From contig JXTC01000077.1 in the NCBI GenBank assembly GCA_002914845.1, forward strand, positions 843,638-907,637: a DNA stretch of 64,000 bases. The letters run 5' to 3'. This DNA is from Trema orientale (taxonomy: Eukaryota > Streptophyta > Magnoliopsida > Rosales > Cannabaceae). The notes beneath the pieces were generated by a model, which saw only the letters and a program-made list of their open reading frames with translations, searched no databases and had not been told where the DNA came from. A program made the translations under genes and the position numbers. This document shows, one piece after another, positions 56,101 to 64,000 of this stretch; the stretch's first letter is position 1; each line of letters starts with the position of its first letter.

Positions 56101-59100
56101 AGCGCAACATTACTTCCATATTGGTCCTTAAAAGCATTACTCGTATTTAGCAATACAGTATATTTTTTTAATTCAATATTTAGCAATACAATACATAAAC
56201 TACGAATCATTGATTTAGCCACTCAATTTTTTGAAATTTCAACTTGTATATATTTTTTTTCTAAAATATTCAATTATATCCTTTATTTGTCCCCTCTAAA
56301 TTTTGATAATTTGAAAATTCACCCACATATCTCATAAAAAAAATAAATAAATAATACCTTTCATTTGCCCCTATTGTATTTTATGATTTTTAAACTTTAC
56401 TTATATTATTTTTAAATATTTGATATTACTGCACTTTTATGGATAATTTTAATTTGGACTTCACTTAAAAAAATTAATTATATTTTGGTCCATATTGACT
56501 ATATGTGCTTTAAAGTTACGATTTTTAGATTGCCCTAAATTATATTATTCAATTATAAGTATTTGAAGAATTTGAAGAAAAAAATATAAAGAGCAAAAAA
56601 AGAGAGAAAATAAATAAATTTACCCACTGGTACGAGTGATTACAAGTTTATCTTAATTGATAATCACACACTTCAAATATTAAAGGTCATCGTTCTCTTT
56701 CCAGTACATTACATATATTAAAGTAAGATAGGAAGATGCCAATGAGCAACAAATTTAAATTAAGGAGAACAAAAGAAAAGGCAATAGATTTTTTTTTTTA
56801 TTATATTGTCGAAATGATTATGTCGAAAATAAGTTGAAATGGTTCTCCTAGGTAATGATAAAAGAGACCTTTTTTTGGCCCCTCAATATGTATGGAATCC
56901 AATATAAGCCAATTCGAATCACTTTAAATGGTTATTTTTGGGTTGTTACACAAGGTTCAATATAAGCATTTTTTTTTGCCTTTGTTTTGGTCTTAGGGTT
57001 ACTCGGACTCTGATCTCTTTTATTAGAGGTTTTATTTAATATTGTTATCTGCTGCTATAAAGCAGCATATATTCATGAAAATAAAATTTTTAGCACACGA
57101 CTTTCTAAAGTTGAATATGCTTGTAAGGTTGGTCTTCAAATTAAGAAAATTGTGGGTAAGAGAATAGAAAACAATCTTCTTTTGGCTGGAAGAAAGCATA
57201 AGAAAGCATAAAATTGTTCATGATTATGAGATCGAATATGTTGATCATGATAATAGCCAAATGGCTAAAACCCATAGAACCGGGTCCCCTAATTGGGATA
57301 AGATTTGCAACACTAAACCAGATTACTGCTCAATATTTAATTAGCAGAGAGAACGTACTCACTAATTTTTGAAGGCTAAATGTGTATATATATATGTATA
57401 TCCCACTAGTTCCAACTCCACTAAACACCCAACTTCACAACTTTATAAGTGTAAGTAATTTCCTCGGTGGGATTTGTCAATTTGGGGGGAAGAACCCGAG
57501 AAGGAAAAAAAGTGGGATATCATGAGTTGGGACGGCTACCTTCTTTTATACATTTTAAACCCATTTTTTTTCCCTTTAAAAAAACAAAACATCACAAAAC
57601 ACGTGGCCGTATGAATCACATTCACGTACTGGCCCCAACCATGCCATCCAATTCCGATCTAGCTAAGCCATATAAGTGAAAAAAGAAAGTCAAGAATATG
57701 AATCGACGATGCTCAATAACAAACTAAAGTAGGCAAAAAGAGGGAACAAAAAAGTGTAGTAGTAAGTAGATAAGATAAGCCTTGTGACTCATCAAACCAA
57801 CCCAAAAAAAATTAAATAAATAAATAAATAAAAAGAAAAAAACATATGAAAACCTGGACTCCACAAGGCTGTACGAACCATAACAAAGCCCTTCTAGACA
57901 GAACACTGACCATTCCTTCCACCCGGACCCCCAAACACTCCTTCTCAAAATGTCATTGTTAATGCATCCAAAGAGCCATTGTGGGGTCCCAAACTCTAGT
58001 TTATCTGCAAAGTTTCTGGCTTGCGTCCTCTCATGCCTCCTATCTTCATTAATGACAGAACACTCCTATATAAATATATATATTAGTATAGCTAGCTAGC
58101 TAGCTATATACATAGTGTATATTAACCTGGTTTAGGCCGTCTATATATCTCAAAGTATCCAAATGTGGTTCCACCTGTTTGTTTATATGTGATGTTCACA
58201 CTGTCCTCTTCTCTAGTGGTTCGTCATTACTCATACTGGTTTCGCCCCCAGTTTTCCATGGTCCCATAAGTTCCCTTTTCCACCCATTTAGAAGAACTAA
58301 GACCTGAGTGACTATGAATTAATACATACCAATAATACTCCATTGCCAAATCTCTATGGAACACTACAATATATAACGATTCATATATACTGATCAGTAC
58401 CAATGAGAAGGTACTTTTGTAGCATGCATTAAATTCTCACGCTTTATGATCAGCTTAGAAGGAGAAGAATTCATTTTTTGTCAATATATGTATAATATAA
58501 AAAGCTTAATCTTAGCTGGCATGTTTAAATTAATCCTTGTCACAGAAGCAAATATATGTACATCGAAAGGGACGTGGACTAGAGAAATATATGGTAGTCA
58601 ATTCTATAGCCAATGAGTTTTGGATGCGGCAACGAAAAAAAAAAAAAAAGAAAAAAGATGTAGATGGACCAATATGCAGTATATTTTTCTTTTGGCTATG
58701 AAGGCTACCTCCATTGAATCAGATTCCTCTCTGACCCTACACACCCTTCTCAATTAGGCTATAGGTTATTCGGAGATTCCTTTTACATATTTATAAATTT
58801 TGAACGTTATAGTACGTTCACGCATCGCTACAAAATTGATCACTTAGTCTATTTGGTTATGATGACAATGTCTCATTCATTTTAGGATAGAATTTTTAGT
58901 GGCTCATATCCTCGAGAGTAGCCCTATAAATCGCTACGTGGATTTTAGCAGATATCCACCCTCCAATATTACTGAAAATTAGCACTAAATTAAATATCAC
59001 GATTCATGACTGCTAGGTTTTTGTTAGATGCTTATCTTCCTAATCCTATGATTGAGTATGTTTGGTAAGAAGAACGGATGGATTTGAGGTAGAGTAATTA

Positions 59101-59332
59101 TTTAGTACATAAGATTTTAGAATTTAAAATATCAGATAATATATTTTAAATTTTTTATTTAATCAATTTCCAATCTCTTCTAAATTAGAGAGATTTTAGG
59201 AGATAATTTCATAATTAAATAGTAGAGCAATTTTTTTTACAGATAAAATCATCTCTCTATACCAAACAAATGGGAAGATTTTGGTCTTCTTCCATTACTC
59301 TTTTTTCAGACTCTAATTTAGCCTATATATGT
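56101..59332. other. Intergenic, no gene recognised
   Basis: Contains TA runs, a TATATAAATATATATA box with GCTAGCTAGCTAGCTA (58068-58106) and A runs. A pair TGTTTGGTAAGAAG (about 59059) and CTATACCAAACAAAT (about 59256) may be the ends of another PIF-like MITE. The frames near 57467 and 57724 are not supported as genes. Confidence 0.4.
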
Positions 59333-59470
59333 ATGGTTGCTAATCCAATAGGGTTTTTTTTTTTTTTCTCTTTTATTTTTTATTATAAAAACATACACAT
59401 GATAAAATTTCATTACCAAAATGATACTTACGTATAGGTAAAAAAAAAAAAACCTGCTGAATTAGTGCCT
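59333..59470. mobile_element. (TA)n-associated MITE, copy h (short)
   Basis: The ends GGTTGCTAATCCAATAGG and CCTGCTGAATTAGTGCC are present between TA runs. The middle lacks the usual TTGGATCATC core, giving about 138 bp instead of 240. Confidence 0.65.
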
Positions 59471-60164
59471 CATATATATAATAAAGAATAGAGCACTAAT
59501 AAAGAAAGAGGGCGCTCTTCTCCTTGTCTAGATGTGTGGTTCCCTTCCCTTCTACCTTCATTCATTCCACCTACCAAATAAATCCCAAGAGTTTTCTACT
59601 ATTATATATGTATACTTCGTACCACAATAGTGAAAGTGTATGATTAGCCTAAAAGTCATTAGGACTGTAGGCGGTTAATAGATCAGAATGTTGTTTTAAT
59701 GTTATTGTCTAAGGTTAAATTGAGGTTGGAAATTTAATTAAATTAACAAGGTAAACTAACTTTTATATATTTAAGATCACAGAACTAGATAATGTGCTAG
59801 TGGATACTTTGCATATTGTCTTTCATTCTCCTCCAGAATCTCCTTCACGTTAATATGTCATCCACTATCACATGTTATACGTCAGAACTCTTCCTATAGC
59901 TGATAGCGTCATTATCACACATCATAGTAATTTACTTTAACTACCTTTTCCGTAGTTTTACATCAGTAATATCTTAATCTACAGTGTCAGATTAAAGTAC
60001 ATCTTGACAATATTCTAGGTGTAGTATTGTTCTTCCATGCCAGTCAAAGAAGAAAAATTAAAACTGGAATCTGTATAATGATTTTTGATTATGTATTAGT
60101 CCCTCGGACAGCTCCTTTCCCTTAAAGAGTAGTTAGCCATTACACATACATCCTATTAAATATT
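59471..60164. other. Intergenic, no gene recognised
   Basis: No coding signal or repeat border seen. Confidence 0.4.
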
Positions 60165-60335
60165 GGGCCTGTTTAATATAACTTTTAAAGATCTTTTAGA
60201 AATGTTTAGATAGATTTTTAGAAGATCTTTTTGTATCCAAAAGATCTTTTTAAAGAAGTATAGACCTACTATCTTTTTAAAAAAAATCTTTTTATACTTT
60301 TATTTCAAGAAGTAAAAGCTATCCCAAATAGGTCC
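60165..60335. mobile_element. PIF-like MITE, ATT flanks
   Basis: Left GGGCCTGTTTAATATAAC and inverted right GGACCTATTTGGGATAGC. ATT lies at 60162-60164 and 60336-60338. The interior is built of AAAGATCTTTT palindromes. 171 bp. Confidence 0.55.
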
Positions 60336-60378
60336 ATTGTGACAAAATTATAAATAGTCATCGACTTCCAAAAATTTA

Positions 60379-60535
60379 GGGTGCATTTGGTATATGATTC
60401 GAATCCTATTTTTCAAATTCAGAAGCAGCTTTCATGTAGAAAGTTGAAAAGATATGTTTTATCCTTCCAACTTTCTATGTAAAAGCTGTTTTTAGATTTG
60501 AAGAATATGATTCGAATTTTGTACTAAACGCGCCA
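60379..60535. mobile_element. PIF/Harbinger-like MITE with TTA duplication
   Basis: Left GGGTGCATTTGGTATATGAT and inverted right TGGCGCGTTTAGTACAAAAT, both then ATTCGAAT-like. TTA lies on each side (60376-60378, 60536-60538). 157 bp, strongly fold-back around GAAAGTTG...CAACTTTC. Confidence 0.75.
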
Positions 60536-62505
60536 TTAGAAATTCATAAAAATCTCATAAATCTCGATAGTTATCTTAAATTATTTTTTTTAATCCTATT
60601 TCTTTTAGGAGTAAATATTCCAATTTAGAACTATTCACATATGTAAAAAGTGTGATTTTTATTAAACTATATATATGGATAAATGCAAAAAAAAAAAAAA
60701 TCACGAAGTATGACTTTTCTATCATTTTCAATTTTCAATTTTAACAATGTCTTTTAGCCTTGTAAAATTATATATTCACATTTAAAATCTCCGCAAATAT
60801 CGATCATTTATGTTCAAATTAACATGAAAATTCCGTACTAAATATATAATCCGAATATCTTATTTATACTGACAAACCGTTAAAATTTGTTGTATATAAC
60901 TTAGAATAGTCAACATAAATCACCAAATATATACGCAGAAAGTAAAAATTTGCAGAGATTTCAAATATGCATGTATGATTTTGTACAAACCAAAAGATTG
61001 AGTTAAAATTATAGAAAAACCATACTTCATGACATTTATTTTACAATTAACCCATACATATAACTATTTCTTGAAGCTTTTTATATCGTTCCTCAACAAT
61101 AACACAACAAAGGTTTGCATCACTGTCGAGGAATCCCACTTGTACTCTAAAGCCAATAAAAACTATATGGTATCCGAAAGTATTTATTTCCGTATAGACT
61201 GTAGTAGAAAGAAAGTGAAAATATACATAAAACCTAATGTCAGTATATGTATATATCTAGTGCACAAACAAAAATTTAGTATCCTACTAGAACTTTCTAA
61301 CCAATTAATAAGAAAAAAAACTAATGAAGTCCATGCATGTGCAATAATTTACTATGCAACTTTCAGATTTTAGTACATGACAGTAAAGGTGTTTATCCAA
61401 TCTAATTTGTATTTTTTTTTTAATATATTACATCTGATTTACAGTAGGTGTTGATTTCAGAAATTATATTAATTTATTCCGCATAAAAACTAATCCGGTT
61501 TGCGAATGTGTAGATTGGATCGTTACTTACTAGACTTTATATTAGTTTTTTGTTATGGGTTATTTATTTTTGGTACAAATTTGGGTATTAGTGTCCTAGA
61601 AAGCAATAATCCTGTGTGGTAGGTTGTATACTAAAATTTAACACCTTAAATTACTACTAATATATAAATTATAAAATATGTATAAATTATACGTATATAT
61701 ATGTAATTTTTTAATATATAATATAATTTAAGTGTGAATTGGACTCAGATAGAATGCTTTCAAAGTGAAAAATACATCTAATTTGTAGAAATGCATATTT
61801 CAGAAATTAAATCCATTTCAATCTAATTCGCACATACGAATATGTATTAAATTAGATCGATTTGTGTGAATTAGATTTTTCGTATTAAATTAGATCGATT
61901 TGTGTGAATTAGATTTGATTGTATGGATTTTAAACACCCTATAAAAGAGTACGACTTGAATCTTCATTCATCTCTACTTTTTTTTTATTTTTTTATTTGT
62001 TCTGTTTTTGTCGACAATTATTTGTCGTTTTTTTGGGTGCTATATTTGTGGTTTATAGGGTTTGGACCATCGAGGGGAACCAAAAAAAAGAAAAAGAGAT
62101 ACGAAATTTAGAGACGGACACGGAGATCATAGGTGAGTTAACTATAGTTGAGCTGAAACGGCTTGTCATGTAATAGACTTGAGATGGAACAACCTTTCCA
62201 AGGGAGATTAATAGCTGGGTGTCACTGATTTAGTATTACATATATATATTTACTTACATTCCGACTGAATCCTGATACATGTCAGTATTCTTATATTCAG
62301 ACTTCTTTTTTTTGCCTGAAATATATATACAGATTTGTAAATGCATTTTTTCAATAAGAATAATCTATTACTAATCATAACTTAAAAAGTAACAAGAATT
62401 ATGATTTCCCCCAAAGGAAAAGGTAATAAGAATGATTTATAGGGCAAAGGGTTAGTCCAACGAAGAAAAGCAACGCTATTCATTGCAATTGTGTTTAAAA
62501 GAAAA
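60536..62505. other. Intergenic, no gene recognised
   Basis: AT-rich. A 44-base direct repeat (TATTAAATTAGATCGATTTG...) occurs twice at about 61845-61915. An open frame of 114 codons at 61029-61373 is lysine/isoleucine-rich with no recognisable family and is probably chance. Confidence 0.45.
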
Positions 62506-62676
62506 GGGCGCGTCTACAGTAGGAGCGCCCCTACGTAGGGCCCTGTCTATTCACCGTTGGATGGGAATCTGTATATAAATAGATTCTCCACAGATTCCCG
62601 TTATTCCCCACAGATTCTCATCCAATGATAATTAAGGCATTACCCTACGTAGGGACGCCCCTACCGTAGCCATCCC
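62506..62676. mobile_element. Mutator-like MITE, copy 1 (9-bp duplication)
   Basis: Left GGGCGCGTCTACAGTAGGAG and inverted right GGGATGGCTACGGTAGGGGC. Flanked by AAAAGAAAA at 62497-62505 and 62677-62685. The GC-rich arms contain CCCTACGTAGGG palindromes. 171 bp; nearly identical to the copy at 63762. Confidence 0.88.
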
Positions 62677-62783
62677 AAAAGAAAAACAAAAAAATCACAC
62701 GTCAGATTTCTATTTGTTTATGAGAATTAGTTCTCATAATTAATTACCAACTAAATTAGTAAGATCTATAATAATTAATTTTT

Positions 62784-62968
62784 AAGTAATGCCAAGCGAC
62801 ATTATATGGAGCTCAACTCTACATAATATGTTAATTTGTTATTAGTTAATTTTAATTACACTTCAGATAAGACCTCTGTAAGACTCAATTCATTAACTAA
62901 AATCACTCAATAACAGATTGACATATCATATAATATTGGACACTAGTGATGTTCCATAATATTGCTCT
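62784..62968. mobile_element. Second copy of the AGTAAT...ATTGCTCTT small repeat
   Basis: Parallels 39576-39758: AAGTAATGCC start, TTAATTTGTTATTAGTTAAT, AAGACTCAATTCATTAA, ATATTGGACACTAGTG and the end ATAATATTGCTCTT. Confidence 0.6.
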
Positions 62969-63761
62969 TTATTCTTTACAACAGTCAGCAATGGATAATT
63001 CACATGTGAGTCATTTTTTGAATCTAATCCTACAAGAAAAAAAAAAATGTAGAGAAAAAAGAATAAAAAAAAACAACCACATCCTTTGATTGGAAAAATA
63101 ATAATAAAGGTTAAAAAAAAAGTAATTATACAATAAAACCTCAATAAATGAGCGTTCGATAAATTAATAAATAATAAAATCTTCCGGTCTCAGCTCGGAC
63201 TAATGTACTAAATTAATATGGTCACTAAATACATAAGATAATGATTTTTTTTTCGTAGTTCCTTTAGGGCCTATCGAATATATAAATTAATGATTGATTA
63301 AATACATAAAAAAAATAACACATAAACATTCATAATATTAATGAATTTTTTTAAGATAATATATATGTTATTAATTTTGTTCTTTTTCAAAATGTATCTA
63401 AAATAGTTTACTTATTATTTGCACTTAAATTAATTGAACTCATTCTCATACTCTAATTTTTGCATGGCATACAACATATTCGATATATAATTTGGAATCT
63501 ATTTATAATGATTTCGATTCTATAAGTAAAATTAATGATTATTTATCGATATTATGTTCAATATATACGAAACATTTTGAAATATTATATCTTATAAGGT
63601 ATTAAATTTTAAAGCTACTTATACAGAATGTGTATCTATTTCTTAACTTTTTAGAGTTTTAAATTTGTATAAACAATATATAATAACCTTTATGTACATA
63701 TATGTTTTTTTTTTGTTTTTTTGCATGCACAGATTAATTTTGACTACAACTAATTTTTATA
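62969..63761. other. Intergenic, no gene recognised
   Basis: AT-rich with poly-A/T runs, no repeat border recognised. Confidence 0.4.
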
Positions 63762-63933
63762 GGGCGCGTCTACAGTAGGGGCGCCCCTACGTAGGGCCCT
63801 GTCTATTCACCGTTGGATGGAAATCTGTATATAAATAGATTCTCCACAGATTCCCGTTATTCTCCATAGATTCCCATCCAACGATAATTAAGGCATGACT
63901 CTACGTAGGGACGCCCCTACCGTAGCCATCCCC
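63762..63933. mobile_element. Mutator-like MITE, copy 2 (9-bp duplication)
   Basis: Same ends as the copy at 62506. Flanked by ATTTTTATA at 63753-63761 and 63934-63942. 172 bp. Different target duplications prove two separate insertions. Confidence 0.88.
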
Positions 63934-63954
63934 ATTTTTATATTATTATAAGTA

Positions 63955-64000
63955 ATGATAGGGACCCCAAAATCTTGCACTAAAAGCTTACACTATATGA
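63955..64000. repeat. Partial copy of the 25.3-kb repeat, cut by window edge
   Basis: Reads GATAGGGACCCCAAAATCTT then GCACTAAAAGCTTACACTA, aligning with the start of the repeat at 25340. It continues beyond the window. Confidence 0.5.

Noticed and set aside
57467-57948. Two open frames of 70-74 codons on opposite strands
   Set aside because: No recognisable domains, no exon borders, and homopolymer runs within both.
61029-61373. 114-codon open frame on the plus strand
   Set aside because: Low-complexity Lys/Ile/Tyr-rich product, no splice context, no family I recognise, within AT-rich DNA where long chance frames are common.
1-64000. CRISPR arrays, operons, phage or integron structures
   Set aside because: The window is plant nuclear DNA with introns; no regularly spaced repeats with unique spacers or bacterial gene clusters are present.

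Overview
The window is AT-rich nuclear DNA of a flowering plant. Its protein genes have GT-AG introns, plant-only gene families, plant MITEs, an L1-type LINE and LTR-retrotransposon relics, and it has no prokaryotic gene organisation. It is a eudicot, probably a rosid, judging by the closeness of its proteins to Arabidopsis families. I cannot name the species.

Gene-rich left part (1-37.6 kb). Five host genes were rebuilt exon by exon, each with a consistent reading frame across its splice junctions. They are: the 3' part of an RRM/SPOC-domain protein (1-2966, +); a CUE-domain homologue of ASCC2 (4161-9664, +, 940 aa); an IFRD-family protein of the SAT32 type (12121-15414, -, 449 aa); a D5-type cyclin (27094-28467, +, 317 aa); and a type IIB, calmodulin-regulated Ca2+-ATPase of the ACA1/ACA2 type (31460-37569, -, 1020 aa). 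From memory, the first three plus the Ca2+-ATPase follow the order At1g27750, At1g27752, At1g27760, At1g27770 in Arabidopsis. The cyclin sits between the last two and belongs elsewhere in Arabidopsis. The genes are unrelated in function and share no operon-like control. The 11.7 kb gap between the IFRD gene and the cyclin is full of tandem duplications and small DNA transposons.

Right part (37.6-64 kb). I found no host gene here. A decayed L1-type LINE (about 40.0-46.9 kb, -) carries two later LTR-derived insertions, each with its own 5-bp target duplication: a compound TRIM-type insertion with LTRs at its two ends in opposite orientation (42605-43283), and a solo LTR (43824-45999) that itself holds a MITE. 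Beyond it lie an AT-rich minisatellite, nested TIR elements, several dispersed repeat families and a pair of near-identical Mutator-like MITEs.

Most notable observations. The TRIM LTRs contain a plant snRNA-type upstream element and a TATA-like box at a constant 24-nt gap, as in Pol III U6 genes. A 178-bp tandem duplication holds an empty site and a filled site for the same transposon. One MITE family occurs at least eight times, always in (TA)n tracts. The cyclin leader has a short upstream ORF ending 3 nt before the main start. I found no wholly new multi-gene system; the novelty here is in the repeats and in regulatory detail.
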